From: Parabacteroides sp.
GTDB lineage: Bacteria; Bacteroidota; Bacteroidia; Bacteroidales; Tannerellaceae
Assembly: GCA_022775005.1 (NCBI GenBank)
Contig: JALFJR010000047.1
Span: 20,325-84,324 of the forward strand
Direction: 5' to 3'
DNA length: 64,000 nt
The position numbers and the translations under genes are program-made. Position 1 is the stretch's first letter; each line of letters begins with the position of its first letter. The notes below the pieces were generated by a model. It saw nothing but the letters and a program-made list of their open reading frames with translations, was not told where the DNA came from and searched no databases. Of this stretch, positions 10,842 to 20,558 are shown piece after piece.

Positions 10842-10849
10842 CAAAGGTA
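10842..10849 (-). promoter_or_regulatory. -7 element TACCTTTG for leuS
   Basis: CAAAGGTA on + strand, 40 bp upstream of ATG 10802. Confidence 0.5.
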
Positions 10850-10872
10850 GTGAAAATCTTCGCATTTTATAC

Positions 10873-10880
10873 TATCTTTG
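10873..10880 (+). promoter_or_regulatory. -7 element TATCTTTG for the acyltransferase gene
   Basis: TAnnTTTG 47 bp before ATG 10927. Confidence 0.5.
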
Positions 10881-10926
10881 GCGGTGCGGTAATATCGCCG
10901 CAATTAAATCTAATGAACTACTGAAT

Positions 10927-12033
10927 ATGACACAGGTTTCAAACAGGTTGCTCTCGCTCGATGTGATGCGAGGACTGACGATCGCAGGCATGATCATGGT
11001 GAATAATCCCGGATCTTGGAAGTATGTATATGCGCCTTTGCGCCATGCCGAATGGAATGGATTGACCCCAACTGACTTGGTCTTCCCCTTCTTTATGTTT
11101 ATCATGGGCGTTTCCATGTTTTTCTCGTTGCGCAAGTATGATTTCAAGCTCACGAAAGCCAGTTTCTGGAAGTTGAAGAAGCGTGCGGTCTTGATCTTCT
11201 TGGTTGGCTTCGCCATCAATTTTTTAGTTACCCTGCTCTATAACGGTTGGGAGGGAATGAAAGGGCTCCGTATCCTGGGTGTCTTGCAGCGATTGGCGTT
11301 GGCTTACGGCTTTGGCTCGTTCATTGGCTTGACGATCAATCACAAATATCTGCTGCATACGGCAGCGGGCATCTTGCTCTGCTATGCGGCTCTATTAGGC
11401 TTCACCGGGAGCACGGAGCTTTCGGAGGGCAATCTGATCGCGGTGATCGACCGGGCATTGTTTGGCCCTACGCATATGTATCACGACTATTTGCCGGATG
11501 GCACACGCATCGCTTTCGATCCGGAGGGATTATTGAGCTGCTTGGGCAGTATTGGCCATGTGTTGATTGGTTTCTATGCTGGAAAGTTAATTGCGGACAA
11601 TAAGCAAGATAAGGGGGTAATCGTGCAGAAACTCTTCATCTTGGGTACGGTCATTCTTTTTGCCGGCTTGTTGCTCAGTTACGGTTGCCCAATCAATAAG
11701 AAGATTTGGAGCAGTACGTTTGTGCTGACCACTTGCGGATTCGCCTCGTTGCTTTTGGCGTTGTTGATGTGGATTATCGACATCCAAGGGAAGAAAGGTT
11801 GGACGCTGTTCTTCGAGTCGTTTGGTGTCAATCCGCTCTATCTCTATGTGCAGGCAGATGTGTTGGCTGTGTTGTTGGAGTTTAGTGGGATCTCCGCTTT
11901 CGTCTATATGGATTTGCTTCGTCCGTTGTTTGGCAATTTCGGAGGCTCCTTGGCTTTCGCCCTCCTGTTTGTGCTGCTCAACTGGTTCCCCGGTTACTTG
12001 CTGTATAAGAAGCGAATCTACATCAAATTATGA
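10927..12033 (+). CDS. DUF5009 / heparan-alpha-glucosaminide N-acetyltransferase-like membrane protein
   Basis: RLLSLDVMRGLTIAGMIMVNNPGSW...GLTPTDLVFPFFMFIMGVSM; start ATG 10927. Confidence 0.88.
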   Translation: MTQVSNRLLSLDVMRGLTIAGMIMVNNPGSWKYVYAPLRHAEWNGLTPTDLVFPFFMFIMGVSMFFSLRKYDFKLTKASFWKLKKRAVLIFLVGFAINFLVTLLYNGWEGMKGLRILGVLQRLALAYGFGSFIGLTINHKYLLHTAAGILLCYAALLGFTGSTELSEGNLIAVIDRALFGPTHMYHDYLPDGTRIAFDPEGLLSCLGSIGHVLIGFYAGKLIADNKQDKGVIVQKLFILGTVILFAGLLLSYGCPINKKIWSSTFVLTTCGFASLLLALLMWIIDIQGKKGWTLFFESFGVNPLYLYVQADVLAVLLEFSGISAFVYMDLLRPLFGNFGGSLAFALLFVLLNWFPGYLLYKKRIYIKL

Positions 12034-12127
12034 ATTATGAGTTTTGAATTATGGATTATGAATTATAAATTAATCTTGGAATGGCCAGATTTACATATTC
12101 ATAATCCATAATTCTAATTCATAATTA
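12026..12127. repeat. Heptamer-repeat inverted element between convergent genes
   Basis: aatta|tgaatta|tgagttt|tgaatta|tggatta|tgaatta|taaatta (12026-12072) opposes attcataatccataattctaattcataatta (12097-12127). Both arms include gene stop codons. Confidence 0.8.
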
Positions 12128-13807
12128 GCATAGCTTCGCTGCTGCATTCGCTTTGGCTACGGCCTCGTTGATATTGCTGCAGATATTCTCTGCGCCAATC
12201 TTTTGGTCGAAGCCAGATTTGGTCAATACCTTATGTACATTTTCGTTGACACCGGAGAGGATCATGTGGATATGCTCGGCATTAGACAAACGCCAGAGGC
12301 TCTCCAAGTTGTGCAAACCGGTAGAGTCGATGAAAGAGACCTTACGCATACGGATGATACGGATCTTCGGTTTGTCTCCCATGTTCTTCATCACACTGTC
12401 GAACTTATTTGCCACACCGAAGAAGAACGGGCCATCAATCTCATACACCTCGATACCCTTCTCTAACTGCAAGACCTCCTCGTCGTGGTGGATCTCACCC
12501 TCGTCGCTCAAGTCGATCTCATTAGTCGTGACAGATACGTGAGTCGTCTCCGCCACACGACGCATGAAGAATAACATCGCGATCAACAAACCAATCTCAA
12601 TAGCGATCGTCAAGTCGAAGATAACGGTCAGGAAGAAGGTCACTAATAAGACGGATACATCGCTCTTCGGGTTTTTCATCAGCGAGCGGAACGTGCGCCA
12701 CTCACTCATATTGTAGGAGACAATGATCAACACACCTGCCAAGCAAGCCATCGGGATATGCTTTGTCAACGGGCCGAGGAAAAGCAGGATCAGCAGCAAG
12801 ACAATCGCATGGATGATGCCGGCTACCGGGGTACGTCCACCATTATTGATGTTGGTCATCGTGCGGGCGATAGCTCCGGTGACGGGAATACCACCAAACA
12901 AAGGTACAATGATATTAGCGGCACCTTGGGCAATCAACTCCGTGTTAGAGTTATGTTTATCGCCTATCACACCATCAGCCACCGTAGCGGAGAGCAACGA
13001 CTCGATAGCGCCCAGGATAGCGATCGTGAAGGCGGAGGGAAGCAACAGGTTGATCATATTCATATCGAAGCTAATCGGCTCCGGTTGAGGCAGCGAGGCA
13101 TTGATGGTGAAGCGGTCGCCAATCGTCTCAATCGCCGTGATGCCCGCATAGTTGCGCAGGAGATAAGCCACAATCGTCATCACCACGATAGCCACCAACG
13201 AGCCGGGGATCTTTTTCGTCACCTTCGGGGTGAGCGCAATCAATAAGATACTGAGCAAGCCAACACCAAATGCCCAGAAGTTGACGGTGTGTGCCGCTCC
13301 GAAATAGGCAATCCATTTCGAGATAAAGTCAGCAGGCACCTTGTCCATGGTCAAGCCAAAGAGATCTTTCATCTGCGTAGTGAAGATGGTCAAGGCGATA
13401 CCGCTCGTGAAACCTACGACAATGGGGTAGGGGATGAACTTGATGACCGTACCCAACTTCAACGCACCCATCACCAAGAGGATGATACCGGCAATAACCG
13501 TAGCGATCGCCAATCCCTCAATGCCGAAGTTCTGGATGATGCCATACACGATTACGATGAACGCACCGGTAGGACCACCAATCTGCACGTTCGTACCTCC
13601 GAGGAAAGAGACGATAAAGCCTCCGATGATAGCGGTGATCAAACCCTTCTCCGGGCTTACTCCCGAAGCGATACCAAAAGCGATGGCAAGCGGCAACGCT
13701 ACGATACCCACAATGATACCCGCCATCAAGTCAGTCATGAATTTCTCTTTCGAGTAGTTCTTCAGCGCAGCAAGGAGCTTTGGCTGAAAGTCAAACCTGT
13801 TTCTCAT
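12125..13807 (-). CDS. SulP-family anion permease with C-terminal STAS domain
   Basis: DLMAGIIVGIVALPLAIAFGIASG...PTGAFIV; C-terminal VSFIDSTGLHNLESLWR (STAS). Confidence 0.95.
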   Translation of the reverse strand: MRNRFDFQPKLLAALKNYSKEKFMTDLMAGIIVGIVALPLAIAFGIASGVSPEKGLITAIIGGFIVSFLGGTNVQIGGPTGAFIVIVYGIIQNFGIEGLAIATVIAGIILLVMGALKLGTVIKFIPYPIVVGFTSGIALTIFTTQMKDLFGLTMDKVPADFISKWIAYFGAAHTVNFWAFGVGLLSILLIALTPKVTKKIPGSLVAIVVMTIVAYLLRNYAGITAIETIGDRFTINASLPQPEPISFDMNMINLLLPSAFTIAILGAIESLLSATVADGVIGDKHNSNTELIAQGAANIIVPLFGGIPVTGAIARTMTNINNGGRTPVAGIIHAIVLLLILLFLGPLTKHIPMACLAGVLIIVSYNMSEWRTFRSLMKNPKSDVSVLLVTFFLTVIFDLTIAIEIGLLIAMLFFMRRVAETTHVSVTTNEIDLSDEGEIHHDEEVLQLEKGIEVYEIDGPFFFGVANKFDSVMKNMGDKPKIRIIRMRKVSFIDSTGLHNLESLWRLSNAEHIHMILSGVNENVHKVLTKSGFDQKIGAENICSNINEAVAKANAAAKLC

Positions 13808-13843
13808 AAATCTTTTTGCCTAATGTATTGTTATTTGAAGCCG

Positions 13844-13851
13844 CAAAGTTA
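13844..13851 (-). promoter_or_regulatory. -7 element TAACTTTG for the SulP gene
   Basis: CAAAGTTA on + strand, 37 bp upstream. Confidence 0.45.
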
Positions 13852-13968
13852 ATGCAAATTAATAAGGTATAAAGCATATTTCCTCATTTTCCATAAACCA
13901 TAAACGACGTTTATCTAAGTATAAAAAGAATTGAATGAAAAGATTTGGTCTATTTCCAAGGAAAAAAC

Positions 13969-13976
13969 TACTTTTG
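13969..13976 (+). promoter_or_regulatory. -7 element TACTTTTG for rubrerythrin
   Basis: TAnnTTTG 48 bp upstream of ATG 14024. Confidence 0.5.
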
Positions 13977-14023
13977 CTGCAAAGAAAAACGAAGTATAAA
14001 CTTACATTAAAGAATTAGCACGT

Positions 14024-14602
14024 ATGGAAAAAAGTTTGAAAGGTACACGTACCGAGCAAAATTTGTTGAAGTCTTTCGCAGGTGAGTCACAAGCACGCAG
14101 TCGTTATACCATGTTCGCTAAGGCAGCGAAGAAAGAGGGTTTCGAGCAGATTGCTGGCGTCTTCATGGAGACAGCAGAGCAGGAGTTGGAGCACGCTAAG
14201 CGTTTCTTCAAGTTCTTGGAGGGTGGTATGGTAGAGATCACAGCCGCTTTCCCCGCTGGTAAGGTAGGTACGACAGCTGAGAACTTGGCTGCAGCCGCTG
14301 ACGGTGAGAACGAGGAGTGGGTAGATCTTTATCCCCAGTTCGCTGACATCGCTGAGGAGGAGGGTTTCAAGGCGATCGCAGTAGTTTGGCGCATGATCGC
14401 TAAGGTTGAGGCTGAGCATGAGAAACGCTACCGCAAGCTGTTGCAGAACGTTCAAGAGGGTAAGGTATTCGAGAAGGATGAGGCTATCTTGTGGCAGTGC
14501 CGCAACTGTGGCTTCGTGATCGAGAGCAAGAAGGCTCCGGTAACCTGTCCGGCATGTGCGCATCCGCAAGCCTACTTCGAGCCGATGAAGCAGAACTATT
14601 AA
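14024..14602 (+). CDS. Rubrerythrin
   Basis: Ferritin-like SFAGESQARSRYTMFAKAAKKEGFEQIA plus C-terminal rubredoxin WQCRNCGFV...CPACAHPQAYFE. Confidence 0.97.
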   Translation: MEKSLKGTRTEQNLLKSFAGESQARSRYTMFAKAAKKEGFEQIAGVFMETAEQELEHAKRFFKFLEGGMVEITAAFPAGKVGTTAENLAAAADGENEEWVDLYPQFADIAEEEGFKAIAVVWRMIAKVEAEHEKRYRKLLQNVQEGKVFEKDEAILWQCRNCGFVIESKKAPVTCPACAHPQAYFEPMKQNY

Positions 14603-14634
14603 TCCTTATTGGATATAATAGAGCTAAACATTAC

Positions 14635-14679
14635 TAATCCCTCGCTCCAGTCATTATGAATGACTGAGGCGAGGGATTA
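14635..14679. terminator. Long hairpin between convergent rubrerythrin and nadB
   Basis: taatccctcgctccagtcatt / aatgactgaggcgagggatta, 21-nt arms with one mismatch, 3-nt loop. Confidence 0.75.
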
Positions 14680-14715
14680 CTATTGTCTATGGATAAGCCT
14701 GCTTGAAGAGGAGGC

Positions 14716-16290
14716 TTACTTCTTCTTGGGGGGATAGTCGATCGTGTAGTGCAAACCGCGACTCTCCTTGCGCTCCATCGCTTGACGGGTGATCAAGTAA
14801 CCCACGTTGATCATGTTGCGCAACTCGCAGAGCTCACGCGAAGCCTTGCAACGCTTGAAGAGCTTCTCCGTCTCCTCGTAAAGGATGTCGAGGCGGTTCC
14901 AGGCACGGATCAAGCGGGTATTGCTACGCACGATACCCACATAAGCCTCCATGATCTGATTCACCTCCTTCATGCTCTGCGTGATCAATACACGCTCCTC
15001 GTTGGAGATGGTGCCCTCATCGTTCCACTCGGGGATATCTTGCTCGAAATCGTAGCGATCGAGCACGCTCAAGGAGTGCTTAGCGGCTGCGTCCGCATAG
15101 ACCACGGCCTCAATGAGTGAGTTGGATGCCAAGCGGTTACCACCATGCAAGCCGGTGCAAGAGCACTCGCCAATCGCATAGAGGCGACGGATGCTGCTCT
15201 GTCCGTCCAGATCCACTTTGATACCTCCGCAGAGGTAGTGTGCCGCCGGCGCTACGGGGATGTAATCTTTCGTGATGTCGATGCCCAAGCTGAGGCACTT
15301 CTTATAGATATTGGGGAAGTGACGTTTGGTCTCCTCTGGGTCTTTGTGGGTCACGTCGAGATAGACATGATCCTCACCCCGTTGCTTCATCTCGCTGTCG
15401 ATGGCACGTGCCACGATGTCGCGTGGCGCGAGGGAGAGCCGCGGGTCATATTTCTGCATGAACTCCTCGCCACTCAGGTTGCGGAGCACTGCCCCATAGC
15501 CACGCATGGCCTCGGTGATCAAGAAGCTGGGGCGATCGCCCGGATGGAAGAGGGCCGTCGGGTGGAACTGGATGAACTCCATATCTTTCACCGCACCCTT
15601 CGCACGATACACCATGGCGATGCCATCGCCCGTGGCCACCAAGGGGTTGGTCGTGTTCCGATAGACCGCCTCGCAACCGCCGGTCGCCATCACGGTGATG
15701 CGTGAGAGGAAGGTATGCACCTCGCCCGTCTCCTCGTTCAAGACGTAAGCGCCATAGCACTTGATGCCCGGTGTGTGGCGAGTCACGATAATGCCTAAAT
15801 GGTGCTGCGTGATAATCTCTACGGCATAATGGTTGGTATATACCTTAATATTCGGATGCGCCTGCACGGCACGGATCAAGCTGGTTTGGATCTCTGCGCC
15901 GGTATTGTCGGCATGGTGCAAGATGCGAAACTCCGAGTGGCCACCCTCCTTGTGGAGGTCGAACTCGCCATCCGCCTTCTTGTCGAACTGTACTCCCCAG
16001 TTAATCAATGCTTTAATCTGTTCCGGGGCTTCCCGAACTACTTTCTCTACGGCCGCGCGATCGCTGATCCAGTCACCCGCGATCATCGTGTCTTCGATAT
16101 GTTTCTCGAAGTTATCCACCTTCAGATTGGTCACTGAGGCAATGCCTCCCTGGGCGAAGTAGGTGTTGGCCTCTTCCTGACCTGCCTTGCAGATGAGCGC
16201 CACACTGCGTCCCTCGTTGGCTACCTTCAAGGCGAAGCTCATGCCCGCGATGCCGGAGCCTATCACTAAGTAATCGTATTTCTCTACCAT
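14716..16290 (-). CDS. nadB: L-aspartate oxidase
   Basis: DYLVIGSGIAGMSFALKVA; GGHSEFRILHHADNTG; GLHGGNRLASNSLIEAVVY. Confidence 0.97.
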   Translation of the reverse strand: MVEKYDYLVIGSGIAGMSFALKVANEGRSVALICKAGQEEANTYFAQGGIASVTNLKVDNFEKHIEDTMIAGDWISDRAAVEKVVREAPEQIKALINWGVQFDKKADGEFDLHKEGGHSEFRILHHADNTGAEIQTSLIRAVQAHPNIKVYTNHYAVEIITQHHLGIIVTRHTPGIKCYGAYVLNEETGEVHTFLSRITVMATGGCEAVYRNTTNPLVATGDGIAMVYRAKGAVKDMEFIQFHPTALFHPGDRPSFLITEAMRGYGAVLRNLSGEEFMQKYDPRLSLAPRDIVARAIDSEMKQRGEDHVYLDVTHKDPEETKRHFPNIYKKCLSLGIDITKDYIPVAPAAHYLCGGIKVDLDGQSSIRRLYAIGECSCTGLHGGNRLASNSLIEAVVYADAAAKHSLSVLDRYDFEQDIPEWNDEGTISNEERVLITQSMKEVNQIMEAYVGIVRSNTRLIRAWNRLDILYEETEKLFKRCKASRELCELRNMINVGYLITRQAMERKESRGLHYTIDYPPKKK

Positions 16291-16317
16291 TTTCTTTCTA
16301 TCGTTGCTTTAGGCGCA

Positions 16318-16325
16318 CAAAATTA
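16318..16325 (-). promoter_or_regulatory. -7 element TAATTTTG for nadB
   Basis: CAAAATTA on + strand, 28 bp upstream of ATG 16290. Confidence 0.45.
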
Positions 16326-16391
16326 GGAATTAACTGAAAAGGTTGTCATTTTTCGCTTGATTTTTTGCCCTTTTTCCTTGCGTGGATAGGG

Positions 16392-16411
16392 CTACTATTG
16401 CCCGATAGTAG
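16392..16411. other. Hairpin ctactat-tgcccg-atagtag
   Basis: 7-bp perfect stem. Confidence 0.5.
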
Positions 16412-16632
16412 GGCGGGAAACGGCATTTAGTAGCGCAGTTTTCCGAATGTTCCACGTGTAACATTTTGTGGAGCAGTGCCTGAAAAAGCCGCTAAACCCT
16501 TGATACTATGCTGCTAAAGCCGATTTTCACTGTTCAACGAAAAGTGTGCAACGAAATAGATACATAGCGCACACAATACCTTTTAGGTGAATTAATAAAT
16601 AGTTGATTATCAGGATTGAATCGTAGGTGGGA

Positions 16633-16668
16633 TTGCGCAGGGAAAAGGTTCCATTTCCCTGAGCGCAA
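16633..16668. other. Hairpin ttgcgcagggaaa-aggttcca-tttccct(ga)gcgcaa
   Basis: 13-bp stem with a 2-nt bulge. Confidence 0.65.
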
Positions 16669-16835
16669 AGGTACGCGTATTTTCCTAATCACCAAGGGTT
16701 GCGCACAGAAAAAGATGCGTCACCCCATTTTTATGAACAAGCCCTTTGGTTTGCGCGACGAAAGCACCGATTTCTTACATAACTTCGCTTGCTCCTGTTT
16801 GTACGTCATTCGCAAACAGCTCACTATCTGTGTCT

Positions 16836-16854
16836 TTGCGGGCTTGACCCGCAA
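16836..16854. other. Hairpin ttgcggg-cttga-cccgcaa
   Basis: 7-bp GC-rich perfect stem. Confidence 0.55.
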
Positions 16855-16874
16855 GCTCATCCTCGCTCCATCTA

Positions 16875-16890
16875 ACGCAACACGTTGCGT
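16875..16890. other. Near-palindrome acgcaac-ac-gttgcgt
   Basis: 7-bp arms, 2-nt centre. Confidence 0.55.
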
Positions 16891-16975
16891 CCCTACCCCT
16901 TTTATTGAATGAAATGACGGGGCAATATTGGCAGGACAAAAGGGTCAAAAAATACCCCTTTTGCTCTACGGTGAC

Positions 16976-17007
16976 TGCTCAACGAATGTGAACCTTTTCG
17001 TTGAGCA
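16976..17007. other. Hairpin tgctcaacgaa-N10-ttcgttgagca upstream of the surface-protein gene
   Basis: 11-bp perfect stem; the 'tcaacgaaaag' part also occurs near 16533. Confidence 0.65.
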
Positions 17008-17108
17008 ATGACCAACCTGGAGGGTTTCCCATTTTCCCAATGTGATGAAGAAGAACAAGAACAACGTATTTAGTAATACATTTTTTATTAACATCTAAAT
17101 TATTTATT

Positions 17109-20100
17109 ATGAACAAAAAGTTCTTTACTTTGGCAGCCGGCTTGTTGCTGACATCTGCGTTTACCGCAAATGCTGCAAGCGTAAGCTTGGCGAATTCTAA
17201 GAAAGGGCAGTATGTCGAGATCAAGGTAGGCACAAATGCCTTACAGATCAAGAGCAACAATGAGCTGGAAAAAGCAGCTGTTGCTGATGTGACTACTGCT
17301 AAGACGTTGGAAGCTGCTTTTGATCAGCAGAGGCAGATCGCTTCTCTGAAGTATGATACCAACTCTGGAACACCTATCTACCAGTTCGTAAACAAAGGTA
17401 CAGGTCAGTACTTGGCAATCAATTTGAAAACCAATAACAAGGGTGCTTCTACTTCCGTTGCAAAAATCAATGCAGCAGGTAACAAGGATTGGTGTGTAGA
17501 TGCTGCTGGTCACCTTTATGTTTTCCAGAATGACTCAACTTACACATTGGACAGCAATTTAAAGTTGGTTGCAAAGAAAGGTAATCAAGTTCCTTCAACT
17601 GCAGAAACTTTTACAATTGCGCAACGTGATGGTGCTGTCGACTTGAATGCAGCTATTTTGAATGCATTGATGGGTAAGGCTGGTAAGCTCTATTTCAATG
17701 GTGAGGATGTAACGGATGGTGAGAAAAATCTGATCGCTGATCATACGTGGAAGGCTTATCAGGAGGCTACAAATACATCATTGGGTATGGTGTTGGCTGC
17801 TCAGGATAAGGACAGCACGGATATCAAGAACCCGTATGTATTGGTTGTGGATACGGTTTTCTACAAGGGTCAAAATACCTATCATTCTTTGAAGTTGGAT
17901 ACTTTGGCATTGACTCCTGCTCAGGTTAAGAGCTTGAAGAAGAATGAGTGGGCTTACACAGCGAATACTTACAACACCGCTAAGCCTGCGAAGTTTGCTC
18001 ACCAAGCAAAAGCTGCTCTTTGGAATGGTACCTATACATTAGGTAACGACTCTATTGCGTTGGCAGTGGTAGGTGAGCCAAAGGTTTCTGCTATGGTTTC
18101 TGCTATTACTAATGGTACTTATAACTTGGGACAAGCAGAGGGTGCGTTAACAGCTGATATTAGCGTTGTTTGGGCTAACTATCCGAATTTTGGAACTGTA
18201 ACCACGAATTTTGAATCTGCTGCTGCCTCTGATGCTAAAACAGCTGTTAGTTATTTGCAAGCTGCTTTGACTGCTTGGGCAGGTATTGGATCTGCTGATG
18301 CCGAAACTGACTATTTGAAGTATACGATTGCTGCTTCTAAGTTCACTTCAGAAGGTGCTTTGGCTACTTCTTCTACGAATGTTTCCTATCAGGATCTTTT
18401 GAATGCTGCTAAGACAAAGTTGGATGCCGTAACCGATAAGAAATCAACCGATTATAAGGCATTGAAGGCTTATTATGACATGGCTGATGACTTGAAGACT
18501 TTGAAGCGTACGTATTCTGCAGCTAGTGTGAATTATTATCATTCTGAAGGTGCTGCTTACGCTGAAAGTGTTGAGTCGAATGCCGGTGTTGTAACTCTCG
18601 CTCAGTTGAGTAATACAAAGGTATTGACTGTTAAGGCGGAAATTACTTCAACAAATCACCAGGGCACTGTTATGCCGCTCATCCAGGCTGTTTCTACCAA
18701 GGGTGGTGACGCTGTGATCGACGGTAACGGTAAGGTTTACTTCATGCAGTTGGCTTCTGAGCCGGAATCAGACTTGCGTGCTACTGCTTTGAAGGGCAAA
18801 TATGTTGTAGCTGATCCGAATACAACGGTAATGTTCGACTTGGCTGACGAGGTAGATGCTGCTAACGTATATGCACAGTGGGGCTTCATCGAGGGCGCAA
18901 CCGGTTACTATCAGATCGTGAACCGCGCTACGGGTGATGCTGTTTCTCTACCGATCAACAAGACTACAAAGGCTGGTGTTTATGAGATCGATGGTGAGGA
19001 GTATCGCTTGATCGAGGTTGACCTCTCTAACGCAGACATCCGCGAGGAGAAGGGTGTGAAGTATGACTACACGGGCTTCTATTATGGTGGTCCGGCTGAT
19101 GGCGTTAGCCAGAGCTTCCAGATCACTCCGGCTTCTGCATTGCTTTCTAACGTAGCTGTTCAGTTCAACAAGTATAGCGTATTGGTATTGGGTAGCGCTG
19201 AGAACGCTCCGGTATGGTATCTCGAAGGTGGTGACAAGACCGAGATTTGGGGTGCTGAGATTCCGGGTCTGCCGCAGTTGAAGCGTGTAAAGGGTTACAA
19301 GATCTACACGAAGGATGCTGATGACAAGAAGTACTATGTATATGCTACAGCTACTGCTCCGAAGGTATATGCTATCACAAAGGCTGAGTATGCAGGAGAT
19401 GCTTCTGAGTTCAAGTTCCAGACACAGGCCGCTAACGCTTATCTGTTCGTGGATGGCGCAAATAAGGCTACTATCAACTTGAACCTGAATGTTCCGACGA
19501 TCGAGGTATCTAGTGTTACTAATGAGCGCAACGACTACTTCAGCTTCGCGAAGAGCGAGTATAGCGACTACCGCACATTGGTAGCTGAGGATGGCTTATT
19601 AGGCAACGCGAAGATCTACATGGAGAACGAGCCTAACCGCTACCTCTATGAGAACACGAAGAACATCGTGGCTAACAACGGTAACGGCATCGCTAAGGAT
19701 AGCTTGAACTTCTTGGGTATCTATAACACAGCCGCTTCTGTTCAGAACGCAGCACTCTATGTAGATACCGCTTATGTAGATCGCAAGGACAACACTCGTC
19801 CGCAGTATATGTTGGCAGTAGGCGTAACTGAGGTAGCTGCTACTGAGGGTCACGCTTGCACCGAGAGCGGCAAGCACTTCGACGCTGACGGCAAAGAGAC
19901 AACCGCTGACAAGTGCGTACACGCAACTCCGGGCACTGAGGGTTACAAGACTGGTCGTTACTTGGTAACATTGCAGGATTCTGTAGCTACTGGCTTCACG
20001 AAGCATCCGGCATTGTATGATGGCAACTATCGTTTGGCATTCGTTGAGGCTAAGCACATCAAGGATACGTTGGAGATCGCTAACTCTAAGTTCACTGTAG

Positions 20101-20528
20101 AGGATCACAGCGCAGATACGATCAAGATTGGTAAGGATCTGAAGAAGGCAACCTTTGCGTTGAAGATCGTTGATCAGGCAACGAAGAGCTTCGTGATGGA
20201 GACAGAGAATAAGACTTACGTTCGCATCTTGAACGGTGTTCCTGTCTTGACTTCTAACATCAACGACACAGCTGTATTCAACATCGAGGCTACTACTGAG
20301 GAGCCGACCGCTAACGAGGTAATCGCTGCTGAGGGTGTTCAGGTAATCGCTGGTAAGGGTACTGTAACTGTACAGGGTGCAGCTGGTAAGGTGATTACCG
20401 TAGCTAACATCTTGGGTCAGACGATCGCTAACCAGGTAGCTGCTTCCGACAACGTAACGATCGCTGCTCCGGCAGGTGTAGTTGTAGTTGCTGTTGAAGG
20501 CGAGGCTACGAAGGTAGTGGTTAAGTAA
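17109..20528 (+). CDS. Large secreted/surface protein, DUF6383-like C-terminus
   Basis: Signal peptide MNKKFFTLAAGLLLTSAFTANA; C-terminus VQVIAGKGTVTVQGAAGKVITVANILGQTIANQVAASDNVTIAAPAGVVVVAVEGEATKVVVK. Confidence 0.8.
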   Translation: MNKKFFTLAAGLLLTSAFTANAASVSLANSKKGQYVEIKVGTNALQIKSNNELEKAAVADVTTAKTLEAAFDQQRQIASLKYDTNSGTPIYQFVNKGTGQYLAINLKTNNKGASTSVAKINAAGNKDWCVDAAGHLYVFQNDSTYTLDSNLKLVAKKGNQVPSTAETFTIAQRDGAVDLNAAILNALMGKAGKLYFNGEDVTDGEKNLIADHTWKAYQEATNTSLGMVLAAQDKDSTDIKNPYVLVVDTVFYKGQNTYHSLKLDTLALTPAQVKSLKKNEWAYTANTYNTAKPAKFAHQAKAALWNGTYTLGNDSIALAVVGEPKVSAMVSAITNGTYNLGQAEGALTADISVVWANYPNFGTVTTNFESAAASDAKTAVSYLQAALTAWAGIGSADAETDYLKYTIAASKFTSEGALATSSTNVSYQDLLNAAKTKLDAVTDKKSTDYKALKAYYDMADDLKTLKRTYSAASVNYYHSEGAAYAESVESNAGVVTLAQLSNTKVLTVKAEITSTNHQGTVMPLIQAVSTKGGDAVIDGNGKVYFMQLASEPESDLRATALKGKYVVADPNTTVMFDLADEVDAANVYAQWGFIEGATGYYQIVNRATGDAVSLPINKTTKAGVYEIDGEEYRLIEVDLSNADIREEKGVKYDYTGFYYGGPADGVSQSFQITPASALLSNVAVQFNKYSVLVLGSAENAPVWYLEGGDKTEIWGAEIPGLPQLKRVKGYKIYTKDADDKKYYVYATATAPKVYAITKAEYAGDASEFKFQTQAANAYLFVDGANKATINLNLNVPTIEVSSVTNERNDYFSFAKSEYSDYRTLVAEDGLLGNAKIYMENEPNRYLYENTKNIVANNGNGIAKDSLNFLGIYNTAASVQNAALYVDTAYVDRKDNTRPQYMLAVGVTEVAATEGHACTESGKHFDADGKETTADKCVHATPGTEGYKTGRYLVTLQDSVATGFTKHPALYDGNYRLAFVEAKHIKDTLEIANSKFTVEDHSADTIKIGKDLKKATFALKIVDQATKSFVMETENKTYVRILNGVPVLTSNINDTAVFNIEATTEEPTANEVIAAEGVQVIAGKGTVTVQGAAGKVITVANILGQTIANQVAASDNVTIAAPAGVVVVAVEGEATKVVVK

Positions 20529-20558
20529 GTATATTCAGAAAAGACAGAATATAAAGTT

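Noticed and set aside
16616-16912. 98-aa ORF in the hairpin-dense region
   Set aside because: Composition not protein-like and it spans several hairpins; no convincing start context.
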